Assembly (NCBI GenBank): GCA_023515745.1
Contig: JALECJ010000258.1
Location: 2,703,164 to 2,767,163 of the forward strand
Direction: 5' to 3'
DNA: 64,000 nucleotides
Source of the DNA: Amoeboaphelidium protococcarum
Taxonomy: Eukaryota; Aphelidiomycota; Aphelidea
The position numbers and the translations under genes were made by a program. Shown one piece after another: positions 46,761-59,862 of the stretch; positions within the stretch are counted from its first letter, which is position 1, and every line of letters starts with the position of its first letter. The notes under the pieces are model-generated. The model saw only the letters and a program-made list of their open reading frames with translations, was not told the origin of the DNA and did not search any database.

Positions 46761-49127
46761 ATGGATAGTAATTAGTAGTAATAATCGTCTTCTTAATAGC
46801 CTCTATCTCCTGAGCAAGACGGTGCCTAGTAATAGAGTAAGTTAAAGTTGCGTAGTAGGAACAGAGACCAGTAGATTAGGAAAAAGTATGCACCATCCTC
46901 TCCAGTGATCACTACTACAACTCCATCCAAGTATGGTCGTTAGTCTTCCTAGTAATAGATCGGTTCGGGTAGAAGTTCATCCAGTAACACTACTCCTCTT
47001 GCATCTGCAAAACCGGGTACTGTCGCTTAGATGATGCCATCTAGTCCGGTGATTGTCAATGATGCAACAAGTGTCCGTGATGTGTGTCGGGCAATGGCTG
47101 GTCATCACATTGATGCCGTTCTGGTTACTCAGAAGGTTGGAAATAGTCATGAGCTGTGTGGTATAGTCACTGACAAGGATATTGCTTTCAGACTAGTTGC
47201 CCAAGGTTTAGATCCACAGCAGACCTAGATTGGAGACATTATGACTAAAAATCCAGTGTTTGTGGATGAGGATGCTAATGTAGATTATGCGATGAACTTG
47301 ATGTTTGAAGGTCATTTTAGACATTTACCTGTGCTGAGGAAGGGAGGTGGAGCTGTTGAGGGTGATGGTGCAGAGTAGAGTCACAAGATTGTTGGCCTGT
47401 TGGATATTGCCAAGATTCTGCAGCATATTCAAAGCAAGATCAATAATTCTTGGGGTACTGTCACAAGATTGCTTGGTGCTTTTGAAGCATTTTAGAAGAG
47501 TTGGTACAATTTTCAGGCTGATTAGACTATTGAGAACTGGTTTAAGGAGATGAAGGATCGTATGATAGAGCCGGATCTGGCGGATGTTGTCGGTACCTTC
47601 AGAGATCATAAATCCGTGGTGGATGTGAGCATGGATGTGAAAAGTAATCCTAGCACTAGTAATACGGCTGATAGATACCGCATCCCATGCGTTAATGTTA
47701 AGACTAGTGTTCGTGAAGCTGCAGAAGTCATGAGACGGTACCGATAGACGGCTGTGTTGATTTACTCTGTAAGTCCTGAGTAGGTGATGCAAGGCATATT
47801 CACGACCAAAGATATAGTGCTGAGAGTTCTTGCCACTGGTACGATGGACCCTAGTACCACCTCGGTCATCCGCGTCATGACTCCATAGCCAGACTTTGCA
47901 ACTGTTGATATGAAGGTGAATGATGCACTGGATAAAATGTATCGCGGAAGGTATTTGCACTTGCCTGTTGTCAAATTCTCACCTGGAAAGACAAAGGCCG
48001 ATGCAACTGTTGTTTATATGAGCGAAATCGCTGGTCTAGTTGATATCCTCGGCCTGGGATATCGGGTGATTGAGGGGCTAATTGAGTAGTAAGCTGCTCG
48101 TCCCAGTCCACGCATTTATTTGCAGAGTTCTAATAGTGTCGACGATGCGGCAGGAGGTGGTGATGGTGATGATGATGCGAATCAAGAGAATCGTATCGCA
48201 GATGAAGATGCGCCTGGTCCAATGTGGTCCAAGTTTTGGGAATCCACTGCTGAGGAGATGGAAGCGGCTCATCAGCAGCTACATAGTGGTCAATAGAATT
48301 TTAATAGTTCTTCAGTCACCAGATCCACTGCCTCCGAAGAAGTTGTGCATGAAAGAGTTAACCCTTCATTGACTGGATCTCAGAGTACAGTTGTGCCTGC
48401 TAACCAGCAAGTTGACAGTTTTGTCTTCAAGGTGAAGGATCCTCTTTCTAAAGCTAGGCATGTCCACAAGTTTACATCCAGATATATTTTGTCGGGTGCG
48501 GATGGTGATGCAGATTCTTAGAAATAGGAAGATTGTCTCTAGTTGCTGGTGGAGAAGATTTGCCAAGTTATAAACTGTCAGCTTATCACAGATCCAGAGT
48601 ATTAGAGTATGAAGAAGGAGGCGGGTAATAAGGAAACTGAATTGTATGAGGGATGGAAATTAGTGCCTTAGAATGGACCGGCGGCGAAGAACAGTAATAA
48701 TCTGGTGTATCACATGTCAATTCTATATAAAGATGATGAGGATGATTTTATCCGCTTAAAGAGCCAGGAGGATTTGCAAAGCGCGTGTCTCACTGCGCAG
48801 AGATTGAATTGGACAAGACTTACTGTCGGTCTGTCTATCCTGATCGAGAATCTCAGCACTAAGGAAATTAAGATTGTCACCAATTATGACGATACAGGCG
48901 CGCAGTCGGCTAGAAGTAAGAGTCTTATCTATAATCACAGCGACGATGAAGATGATGTCGCTAACTTGTTATCATTGAAAGCAAGTGCATTGAGTGGTCA
49001 ACATCCAAGGACATTATAAGCCACTAGCAAGCATAGTCAATTGGGATTCTACGTTGGTGCAACTGGAGTCATAGTGGGCGCAGTATCGCTGGGAATGCTA
49101 CTGGCATCAAAATTGAGACAGTAATGA
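46761..49127 (+). CDS. CBS and PB1 domain protein (Mug70-like)
   Basis: Intronless 788-residue protein. Residues 1-90 are Gln/Ser rich (TAA/TAG-encoded). Four CBS motifs form two pairs: DATSVRDVCRAMAGHHIDAV with GIVTDKDIAFRLVAQG and IMTKNPVFVDEDANVDYAM; then TSVREAAEVMRRYR with IFTTKDIVLRVLATG and VIRVMTPQPDFATV. The PB1-like part (~540-700) includes VFKVKDPLSKARHVHKFT. A C-terminal hydrophobic anchor reads GFYVGATGVIVGAVSLGML. This order (CBS pairs, PB1, tail anchor) is that of fungal Mug70-type proteins of unknown function. Adenosyl-nucleotide binding is expected from the CBS pairs. The family supports a fungal-side lineage. Confidence 0.85.
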
Positions 49128-49182
49128 AGAACCAGTCAAATGTGCATGAATCAATCATTGTTTTATTCATGCCTAATAATAT

Positions 49183-50087
49183 TCACACTCTAGAACTTGA
49201 GGATAAAAGACGCTCTTTTACAATATATGCAACCACAGCCATGAAGACCGAGACGGCTAGAATGATGAGAACTTTGTCTGTGAATTCTCGTTGCGCCAAC
49301 TTTGTTAGAGCCTCATCAGTTTTACCAAGCGCGTGTTAGAGCTCCTCGCCGTACACATTTCCAGTATCATTCAACAACTTTGATGAGCTTTCTACATACA
49401 CGGTAATGGATGTGATTGAGTTAAGATTCGCAAAGATTCATTATTCTCATGAAGCATAGTTTGTTATATACCTAACGACTTGAGAGACTCTGCACTTCGC
49501 TCAATCTCTGCACTCATTAGCTAACTTGCCCGCTTGAGAGCATCGTTAACACTTCTCTGGACTGTTGATTAAGTGCGATCATTATTGTTGACCGCTGATG
49601 CAGATGATGATACCTTGGATTCTCTCTAATCACCCATCAATTGTCGCCGTTACTCGGCATCCTACTTCTTCACGTGAGCTTTATAAGCATTAGTAATCTT
49701 TCGGAATCTTGTGATTAGACTACATCAATAATACGATCGGTGTATGGACATTTATTGCACACGGCTAAGGCTACGATGCTCTCTTACATGTTTCGGTACT
49801 AATCACACTCTTGCAGATCATCACCAGCTTTTTTGTTCGTGTCGTTCCCTATAAACTTTCCTCTCAATCGAAGAGCCTACATTTGATGCATCAGCATAGA
49901 AGCAGTAAGAGATCATAGACTCACCATAAAATCACATTACCTCCAAGTCTTGGTTAAATCGCTCTAAACGTTCGCGCAATTCTGCGAATCTCGAATCCAA
50001 CTTCTATTGAGCTATTATTGAACTCAGAGCCAACTAACGCTCAAAATCAGCCAAATCTTCATCCAATTACATTGCCTGTTTCAACAT
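49183..50087 (-). CDS. SEC20: SNARE protein Sec20 (BNIP1)
   Basis: Four exons: 49941-50087, 49788-49876, 49472-49719, 49183-49391; introns of 64, 68 and 80 nt all ending TGTAG, with GTAAT/GTAAG/GTATA donors. The 230-residue product has an N-terminal coiled domain (FAELRERLERFNQDLE), then SRFRKITNAYK-like sequence (TRFRKITNAYKAHVKKQ) matching the Sec20 core, a SNARE helix SVNDALKRASQLMSAEIERS, and a C-terminal anchor VLIILAVSVFMAVVAYIV. Sec20 is the ER Qb-SNARE for retrograde Golgi-ER fusion. The splice structure was solved by the FRK core and phase. Convergent with the CBS/PB1 gene, 55 bp between stop codons. Confidence 0.9.
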
Positions 50088-50308
50088 TGTAGATTATCAG
50101 TATTCTAATAAAGAGAGAGAGCTTGTGGCGATCAATATATGGTCCCGGGATAAGAAAAGCCAAGTATAGTTAACAATCGCGCTTATTCAGTTCGCTCTGC
50201 TCTTGATTCGCTTCGTCTTACTGTAGTTGTGAAAATCAGTCAAAGTATATCAGCCAGTCGATTATAGAACTATAAAGCACTTAATCACCTCGTGCCTTTT
50301 ATATTAAA

Positions 50309-52822
50309 ATGTCTGATTATAATGATTCTGCGTCTGATAATGAACTGAGTGATGCGTAAGCTATTGAAGAGTATTCATTAATTGCGAATAGAAAGAAGAA
50401 GAAATCTGGTGGTTTCCAGTCCATGGGTCTATCTCATGCCATATTTTAAGGTATCATGAAGAAGGGATACAAAGTGCCTACTCCCATCCAGCGAAAGTGC
50501 ATTCCCGTCATTCTAGGATCATCTGCTGAGGGAAAGTTTGGACGTGATGTGGTGGCAATGTCTAGAACTGGATCCGGTAAGAGTGCCGCGTTCGTAATTC
50601 CAATGTTGGAGAAGTTGAAGAGTCATAGTGTGAAGATTGGAACTCGCGCCCTGATTCTGAGTCCATCTAGAGAACTGTCCTTATAGACGGCTTCATTTAC
50701 GCGTGATATTGCCAAGTTTACTGATTTGCGTGTGGTAAATATCGTGGGTGGCGATTCGCTGGATGATCAATTTGCCATGATAGCGACTAATCCGGATGTG
50801 ATATGTGCCACCCCGGGTCGTTTAGTGCATCTGATGGTGGAGATGTCTAATGTTGACTTTCTGTCTACAGTTTAGTATCTGGTGTTTGATGAGGCTGATC
50901 GTCTGTTTGAATAGGGATTTGAAGATTAGATGCGCGAGATTGTGCACAAATTGTCGCCCAACAGGTAGACATGTTTATTCTCTGCCACGTTACCCAAATC
51001 TTTGGTCGAATTCGCAAAAGCCGGTCTACAATCTCCTGTGTTGATACGCTTGGATTCAGAATCAAAGATATCGCCAGATTTGGATATGATGTTCTTTGGT
51101 GTGAAGTAGGCGAATAAAGAGGCGGCTCTGCTCTATTTGGTGAAGCATGTAATTAATACTGACAATGAGCAGACTATCATCTTTGCATCCACAAAGCATC
51201 ATGTTGAGTACTTGAGGGAGTTGCTGTAGTCTTTTCTTTAGTTGGAATCCTCTTATGTATACGGCTCCATGGACCAAGTGGCGCGTTCTATCAATATTAG
51301 TAAATTCAGATCTGGCTAGACTAGATTTCTGATTGTTACTGACTTGGCTGCTCGTGGTATAGATATCCCTTTTTTGAATAATGTTATCCATTATGATTTC
51401 TGTGATAAACCAAAGCTGTTTATTCATAGATCTGGTAGAGTTGCAAGAGCTGGTAGAAGTGGACGATCATTTGCTCTGATCACCAATGACGATCTGGCAC
51501 ATTTGATAGATTTGAAGTTATTCCTGGGCAAGACATGGAGATTGGGAAGTGATATAGCGGATAATGTGGAATCCAAGATGGTTGATTATAGAAATGAGGT
51601 GATTTACGCTTCTTTTCCTTAGCTTCTCATGCAAGAGTTGATGGAGAGTGTAGATAGTGCCCTACTTACTCAGGATCAGTTGTCAGCGTTGAAGAAGTCT
51701 AGTTAGAATGGATATAAACTGTACAAGAATACTCGCTCTTAAGCATCCAAGGAGTCTCATATCTAGGCTAGGTAGATTATGGAGTACGCTCCTCTGGACT
51801 CTGTCAAGTGTGGTGTTCACCCGTTCCTTCGTCAATATATGAATGCCAACCAGCTGCAGAGTGTCAATTTGATGGAGCAGTTGCGCAACTTCAGACCTTA
51901 AGAGACAATCTTTGAAATCAGAAAAATGGGCCTAAATAAGCACCATAAAGAGCCTGATAATGCAGCTGACATGATGAAGAATAGGCGTGCGTTATTATCT
52001 CCTGCTATTGCCAAGAAGCGAGAGAAAATCTAGAATAATGCCCAGATGAGCAGCAGCAGCAAGTAGAATGTCGTTGATAATGATCGCCCCAGCGGTGATA
52101 GTAGTTAACTAGATGATGTAGAACTGTCTCAAGTGTTTGACATGACTTCTGGTCAGCAGAGTAGAAAGCGTAAAGCTGCACCGGAAGATTTTAAAGATCA
52201 AGAGTATTATATTCCGTATGCTAGACAAGATGCCTCAGATGAGCGCGGATATGCTGTCAATGATCTGAATTCTCCATTTAACAAGATGGCTAGCACAGCA
52301 GCACTGGATATCGTGGCAGATGATGAATCCGGTCTCAAATCTCAGGGTCATAAGAGTAAACTCGTCTGGGATAAAAAGCAAAAGAAGTTTGTCAAGCAGG
52401 GACAGATTGGATCTGACAACAAGAAGTACATGAAGTCTGAGAGTGGTGCACTGATCCGCGCCTCCTACAAGACTAAGGCTTTCGAGTAATGGCAGAATAA
52501 GAATAAGGTGTCTTTTAGTGGTAAAGAAGATAGCCAGTTTATTGAGCAGCTCACGCACAATGGACGGGTAATGCGAAATGGAAAAGGTGGGCGCTTTAGA
52601 CACAATAAACAGACTGCGCCGAAACCTCTCGATCCCAAGAGTGTTGACTATGAGCGGAAGTTGAAGAAACTCAAATCACAAGGTAAGCAACCACGTACCA
52701 TTAAGGATGAGTTGAAGAGTAAAGACGCGATTGTGAAGGAGCGCAAATTGAAGGAGAAGCGCCGTGAGAAGAATGCCCGCCCTTCCAAGTAGTCCAAGCA
52801 GAGTGGTAAACGTCGTCGTTGA
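50309..52822 (+). CDS. DBP10: DEAD-box RNA helicase DDX54/Dbp10
   Basis: Single-exon 837-residue helicase of 60S subunit assembly in the nucleolus. Q-motif region [11 protein letters not shown], Walker A SRTGSGKS at 85-92, [22 protein letters not shown] at 194-197, [19 protein letters not shown] and [13 protein letters not shown]. The C-terminal third is Lys/Gln rich and contains the DBP10CT region ([24 protein letters not shown]), ending in a basic tail (KQSGKRRR). Length is near human DDX54 (881). TAA/TAG Gln codons include conserved sites such as SLQTAS. The assignment rests on the C-terminal block, not only the helicase core. Confidence 0.93.
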
Positions 52823-52882
52823 TAAGCACATGAATACTACTTGAAAATAAAATCATTTTAATCATTGATTTTCTTCAATCAG

Positions 52883-53380
52883 TCAGTCATTGTACCTTTG
52901 TAGTATCAATCTGATTGCATCTCTGCCCCAGTCCAGGCCGTGGTTTAGTGGCTATGCAGAACCGCTTGAGCTTTACAATCCACATCGCTCCTTGACTTGA
53001 TCTTCAGTGAGACACGTCAGCACGCCAAACACCACGGGTTTGTTCGATCTCAACTATACATCCATCAGGCCTTGACTCACCGCACTGGCAATGTACTCAA
53101 AGTGCATAGTACCGCCCTTGATCAGTATACCCACAGCGATAGCGATGTCAAAGTCCAAATCTTGTAGTACGCGTTGACACTCCAAAGGCAGTTCATAACT
53201 TCCAGGCACTGAAAATAGCTGATAACGCGTCATTTGATGATCATCCAACACCAGTTTGATTCCATCCACAAGTTGCTTAATGTACGGCAAATGCCATTCA
53301 GCGTGAACAATCGCAATCTTGACATCTCTCACATTCTCAGTATTGAGTCTCTAAGCAGGCCCAGCAGGTACAGTTCTCAT
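52883..53380 (-). CDS. RIB4: 6,7-dimethyl-8-ribityllumazine synthase
   Basis: 165-residue riboflavin pathway enzyme joining ArP and DHBP into lumazine. KIAIVHAEWHLPYIKQLVDG, VPGSYELPLECQRVL, AVGILIKGGTMHFEYIASAV and FGVLTCLTEDQVKERCG hold the usual substrate loop and catalytic His. Start at 53380 gives MRTVPAGPAQRL, a fungal-type leader. C-terminal GLDWGRDAIRLILQR is standard. The pathway is absent from animals and present in fungi and plants, in keeping with a holomycotan source. Two Gln in the last third are TAA/TAG. Confidence 0.93.
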
Positions 53381-53631
53381 CTTTAAAATCTATCTAGTTT
53401 CCCTTCTGATCTCGTGTGCTTTGATTTGTTTCGGATCTTCACGGAATAATTATGGAGCCACAGTGTAACGCGCTCTCTCTTTGTTCTTTGCTCTCTCTGT
53501 TCTCTCCCACTCCGCTGCGGAAAGAACTTTTGTTTTTTGCTTCATCTGCTGCCATTCGTTCACCTCTGGGAATATTGACTTTTTACGATAGATCTTCTGG
53601 AAAACTTCGCCTGACTCTTTTTATACAGTAT

Positions 53632-56079
53632 ATGGAACGACCACCTAATATTAATCTTGGAGATTTGGTTAAATAGCTTACCGCGTAGCTATGTACATCT
53701 CTCGGTGGTGTCGGTGGTGTTAGTTCTGGACGAGATGCTCTTTGCCTCGAAATGCAGCGACACAGTAACACCCTGAAAAAGATTTATGCTCTCATCAGGT
53801 ATGTTAACACCATTTACGCTCAGCTGGGTAATGAATATGTTGATATGCGCAATCTATTCAAGTTGGAATCTGATCAAGTTTTTAAAGTATTGTAATGTGC
53901 AGATGACTTGTTTTAAAGTCAACGATCAGATCACCTCACACCGTCAAGTTCCATTAATCAAGCTCTGAAATTGGTTACTGCATCATCCTCTATTGCCCAT
54001 CATTATCCTTAGTCATTATCTCTGTGTTAATTTGAATTAAGCGCGAAATAATATAAAGATATTTATGACATTTTGGACCGCAAGATTAAAGATTAATTGT
54101 CAATTGAATCGCTCTTATTACCGTCCACTGCCGGTCTTCGATTCTCTGTTGATTATGGCATACTATCTATGGAAAAGCCATAGTGGTACAATGTCTATCT
54201 ATCGTTGTCTTATGATATTGCAGTTAGGTAATACTATTGGATAGTGCTGCGAGTGGAATTTCTCATGGTTGAATTATCCTCTCAGTAGAGCCAGATGTGC
54301 GCAGATTATTTGCATGGTATCGCGATCAAAGAGTTTTAATCTGATCGTGCGGATTCCACAATTGCTAATCTTTATGAACATTTGGATAGATTATCTCATG
54401 AGTTTATGCTGGAGAAGTGTATATCATGGCTCATACATAGTAGCGAATCTGAATAAAGGTATGGAATTGACTTGATTAGTGTTGAGGATGATGATGTCGG
54501 GAATATGGCGGACCGTGTACAGTCAATATCTTTTTCATATTGGAATGAATAACAGAATAACATTTTGCACTTGCGAATATAGTAGAATGCTTTACTGCTC
54601 AATACTGATCAACCCGCGACATTACCAGCTCTTTGCGGGCGGTAAATCGGGCTTTATGATAAGGATTATAAAGTGATTCATACGTTCGAATTGCCCTCCG
54701 ATACTTTGGAACAAGTTCTTGCGCAGCTGCTCTAGTAGAAAGCTCTGATGAAGTTGGATCGCCTTTAACGATATCTAATCTCATAAGGTTATAACATCAA
54801 AGATGGTACAGACAGATTGCAGTTCCAAGTGGAAGACTTTCGCTGGCCTTTGAATATCAAGATTAGTGTTTAAGATGGCAGGTTCTCTGTCTCAACCGTA
54901 GATATTGATGTTTAAAGGCATTTCTCTGATTAGCTTGGCTTGATAACTGCCTCTATTAATTCAGTAAATAATTATTCTAAAGTCATGTGGGTGTTGAAGT
55001 GCTATGATAAAATCTGTCAATTGCATTTACTTAGGGGAACAATGAAGGTGTTTGGGTTTAAAGCGGTTTAATATTCAGATGTCCTTTTGGGTGATTTAAT
55101 GATGCCTTCTTCCGCGTCTGCTAATGGGTCTTTAGGAGATGATTTAGAGTACAATACATGTAGACTCTTATAAAGTCCAAGAGTTGGAGTGTTTGAATTG
55201 TATTTTATGAATATACACTAGCGTCATCCTACTATAGCTCTGACTGTGAATGCAGCAGATGAATCTGGAGATAAGTTGATTAAGTTATCTGCGCACTCTA
55301 CAGTTGACATTTCATTTGATTTTAAAGAGTTTGCACTCAATTTGAATGGTTCTGTGGGTGATTAATAGCTGGAGTAGTAATTGTCTACTGTAATTACTAA
55401 AATGGCTATTCAGTTTGCTCAGGCTCAGTTGTCACACCAGATTGAGCGCGATTTGGTATCTCCCAATGGGCGACTAATGGTGCAAAGCAGAGATTTGAAC
55501 GATATGAGTAAAGATCCGCTTATTTAAAAGATAAAAGGCAATCTTGGATGTAAACACGTTATTTATCTGTATTGCTCTGAGTATATGTCCAGGTACCTGT
55601 TCGTTCAACCTCCTCTCGAATCAGAAGTGAACGCGACTCTGCGGCGAATTCTTATATTTATAACTGAGAGTTAGATTAAATTTCTATTCGTATATACACT
55701 GTAGGAGTAAGTATTGTATCATGTTTATACGCTGAATTCTCTAATTGTGACGGAAGATTGCCTCCGTGTGGCCATTGCATCTTTTGTCTAATCTGTTCGT
55801 ATAAAGAATCTGACTCTGCTCCGTACTGAGATGATTGTTACCGAAGATGATAGTAGTGCTCTTATACAACTTAGTGATGAACGCTAGATTAAATTCACTT
55901 GGGAATCACGCGGTAGATCACTCGGCCAAGGTGCATATAAAGTACAATGTGTTGATCAAAGCGATGCCTCATAAAGTAACCAATTTGGCAGTCAATTGAA
56001 GCGACTGGAAGTAGAGCTAAACAAGGGCGATAGTAAAATTGCACAACAAGTCATAGAGCAATTAAAAAGTGAATAATGA
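53632..56079 (+). CDS. MED14: Mediator subunit 14-like (MED14/Rgr1)
   Basis: Intronless 815-residue protein. The opening PPNINLGDLVKQLTAQL followed by HSNTLKKIYALIRYVNTIYA and the segment LRFSVDYGILSMEKPQWYNV parallel the first and second folds of MED14 (PxxIxLxxLI..., long helices, then a beta-rich knob). ALCGRQIGLYDKDYKVI and DRLQFQVEDFRW fit its later beta domains. MED14 is the backbone of Mediator between head, middle and tail. At 815 residues it is shorter than yeast (1082) or human (1454) forms. Similarity is at pattern level, so confidence is moderate. An in-frame Met at 53452 would add 60 hydrophobic residues. Confidence 0.65.
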
Positions 56080-56159
56080 TAACATACAGTACATATGTAT
56101 AAAAAGTCAGTTCTATTTCATGTGAGTGATCAAATTAAGTTTTAAAAAGGATACCCAGA

Positions 56160-57125
<966 letters not shown>

Positions 57126-57579
57126 AGCTGACTTGATATATTTATAAGACTATCAACACTGTAAACTAAATATATGCACAGCTATAGAAATTCAGGCTGG
57201 ACCAGCGGTAGGGATTCAACGCGGTGGAATTCAACGGAAACAACGCGCGCGCAGAGATTTTGAGCAATTTTTTATATCGATGAAAGCAGTTCCCGAAACG
57301 CGTGCATCTTCCACTGTGCTTATTTCAACATCACTAAGTAATTGCTTTAAGTCCTAATTATATCCGCATTTATCTTTCTAATACGCGTCTAAGACATGAT
57401 CTTGTTTCAAGTTATCCAAAGCCTTGTATTCCCATTATGGTTCCATAAAGTGACGTCATTTCGATTAGTAATCATTGATGCATCATTACCGATGTGAATC
57501 TAGAAAAATTTCATCCACTCATCTCTTTTCATTCCTCTTTTATAACTACCAAAGCATTTAATATAAGTGATAATTAATT
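57126..57579. other. Divergent promoter region
   Basis: 454 bp between PRPP synthetase and glutaredoxin. Holds two ACGCGT hexamers (57298-57303, 57383-57388) and GC-rich CGCGCGCGC at about 57245-57253. A D-arm-like string near 57195 does not extend to a tRNA. Confidence 0.5.
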
Positions 57580-57957
57580 ATGAGTTTGCAACAGAAAATA
57601 CAGTAGGCTGTTAACAAATACGCAGTGTTGGTGTTTAGTAAGACTTATTGCCCATACTGCAGAAACGCAAAGAATTTGCTTGAGCAGGTGATCAAGAATG
57701 AGGTGGGTGACGCCAAGTTGATTGCTGGCTATCGCGTCTATGAACTGGATGAGATGAATGATGTCAACAACGATTTTCAGGCTACCGGTCAGTAGATTCA
57801 GGACTAGCTGAAAGCTATGACTGGCTAAAGAACTGTGCCAAACATATTCATCAATTCTAAGCATGTCGGTGGCTGTGACGATATTATGGCTCTGAACAGA
57901 AAAGGTTAGTTGGTGACAATGTTAAAGGAGGCTGCGTAAAAGTCTAATGAATAGTGA
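57580..57957 (+). CDS. Dithiol glutaredoxin
   Basis: Single-exon 125-residue glutaredoxin. Active site CPYC at 24-27 (SKTYCPYCRNAKNLL), TVPNIFINSKHVGGCDDI with the cis-Pro and glutathione-binding GGCDD, as in fungal Grx1/2. Reduces protein and low-molecular-weight disulfides with glutathione. An insertion (DFQATGQQIQDQL) sits before the cis-Pro. TAG and TAA appear as Gln, and the stop is TGA. No presequence, so probably cytosolic. Confidence 0.95.
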
Positions 57958-58762
57958 TAATACACAGTACATACTCACTTAAAGAAATTTATTTTATTTA
58001 AAACGTTTACTTTCTATAGGGATGATAGCCTTTGATCTGATTAGCACTAGGACTAGCTTGAGTTGGAGGCCTGTGAGATGAAGGTCTTGCCATTGCTTTC
58101 TGCGTTGATGAAACGGACCGTCCCGTAGCACCGGGCCTGGCGGGAGCTTTGGCCGCGAAACTGAGCCAGGCATTCTGTTTCTCCGCCGCTTCTTTCTCGC
58201 GTTTCTCCATGCGCTCTTCAAACGTGGCCTTCTTTCGCTTACGCACCGGTGGCTACTGTTATTGTTACGACTGTACTCCATGACTACTTGTCGGAGGCTT
58301 ATTAACACTTTTCTTTGGGAATTTCTAGTCCGCGGTAATATTCTTCTTCTTGTCATCTTCCGTTTTATCATTAGCGATAGGCAATTTCTTCAGATCGCGC
58401 TTATTCACAAACTCCGTGTTGCCATACTGAACGTAAGTGACCAGATACTGGTCATCGCCTTTCGATGCATCAATACGAGCATCATAATACTTGCCATCCT
58501 GCTAATACTTGGCTTTCACCAGCTCTCCAATAAAAAATTAAGAAATCTCGGGAAATACCTCAGCTTTATCCTGGCTCGATGATTAAAGTTATGACTGAGC
58601 AGTCTCTATCAGGTCGCATAATTCCATCTTCAAAGCCAGCAATTCCTCATCATTGGGCTATGCTTACAGTTCCGCCTAAATTTCACTCAATTATTCTTTT
58701 AGATCTTTTAATTCTTACTCCAACTCGCTATTGACCAATGTTTAACTATGCTCATCCGCCAT
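57851..58762 (-). CDS. SMNDC1: Tudor-domain splicing factor SMNDC1/SPF30; 3' end uncertain
   Basis: Tudor protein of the U2 snRNP-tri-snRNP link. Start MADEHSQTLVNSELE gives a coiled N-terminus rich in Gln. The Tudor domain reads IGELVKAKYQQDGKYYDARI then YLVTYVQYGNTEFVNKRDLK with the aromatic cage. A basic RKRKKATFEERMEK helix and a Pro/Ser tail follow, apparently ending in GYHPYRK. The next codon is TAA at 58007-58009. Since TAA is Gln elsewhere, the strict frame runs on to TGA at 57851, overlapping the glutaredoxin antisense. Either an exceptional TAA stop, a 3' intron or a real 52-residue tail applies. The Tudor assignment is secure. Confidence 0.82.
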
Positions 58763-58846
58763 TTTTCTGCTTTTACGATTTAGTCTTCTTTCAGAAATCT
58801 CTATTTCAACAAAAAAAGGATAAAGAGAGACAGACGCGCTTGGTTA

Positions 58847-59593
58847 ATGATGTTGGTTGGTTGGAGTTTGAATATTCGCAAGTCTTAAATACCGCTTAGA
58901 TTGTTAAATACATTCAGATTAAAGGCTTGCTGGAATTGCGGTACAACGTTGGAGAACACCAGCAGAGACTATATGATGATGATGTCGTGTAATTAATGTC
59001 AGGCATTGCAGAGTATCCCTTAACAAGTTCCGTCATATAAAGTAAAGGACGCGTATTAGAATTCATATTTTTAGTTATTCCAAATGCCTGCAATTTCTTT
59101 TGATATAGATTTAAAATCCGTTCGCTAACAGTATTATAAATTGCAATAAAAATGTCATCCAGATACGTATGCCAAAATTGGTAATCAGTAGCAAGATGAA
59201 TACGCCAGGTAGTGGTCTGCGTATGTTAATACTGCGTATAAAGTTTTGTAAGATCCGCTCAAGCGTTCTTAATATATATTGCAGATACTGAATCTAGTTG
59301 ATCACGATGGAGATATTGAAGAAGAGTCTTAGTCATCATCGCAACTTCCGGATATGAATGAATTCTTAATCCAAATGATGGAATATCGGGAGGAATTGGA
59401 AGAATAGGGAGATAATCGAGAATTAGTCTAATAAATAAAACAAGATTAGCAAGAGCTGATTGATCAACTCTAATCTGAGTTTGCCAAACTCCTCTCATTG
59501 GATCAAGTCTCGCGGCAAGATTCATAGACTATCCTCATACTAAATACTAAGCTGAAATACTATCAAAGCCTGTTGGAATCTACGAAATAATGA
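58847..59593 (+). CDS. HSCB: Iron-sulfur cluster co-chaperone HSCB (Jac1/Hsc20)
   Basis: Single-exon 248-residue mitochondrial J-protein. An Arg-rich N-terminus (LNIRKSQIPLRLLNTFR) is a likely presequence. A zinc ribbon follows: Cys28, Cys31 (CWNCG) and Cys48, Cys51 (CNQC), as in metazoan HSCB. J-domain with HPD at 104-106 and DEYARQWSAYVNTAYKVLQD, then the C-terminal coiled bundle. Delivers ISCU to HSPA9/Ssq1 in Fe-S assembly. The zinc ribbon is found in animal and some fungal HSCB, not in yeast Jac1. Many coil Gln are TAA/TAG. Confidence 0.93.
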
Positions 59594-59862
59594 CTTTTTA
59601 ATATATAAAATGTTCTTTACCGTCTTCTTATATTTATCCGTGTTAAGGTGCGAGTCAAAAGACGCCACACGCATACACACACGCACACAGTCCAGACCGC
59701 TTTTGTTCAATTGAGTCGAAACGTTTCGATGATTCAGTCAGTCCTGGCCAGGGGGAAGATTTAAAGCACGGAGAGTCCGCTTTATCAATATAACCAAATT
59801 ACTTACCTTTTTCGTAGTCTAATCGATAAATAAATAATTTATTACAAGTCTCTGTTTGGAAT

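Noticed and set aside
53452-53631. Hydrophobic 60-residue N-terminal extension of the MED14-like protein.
   Set aside because: No counterpart in MED14; the inner Met gives the expected PPxIxLxxL start.
57190-57260. tRNA-like string (GGACCAGCGGTAGGGATTC).
   Set aside because: Resembles a D-arm only; no matching anticodon or T-arm follows.
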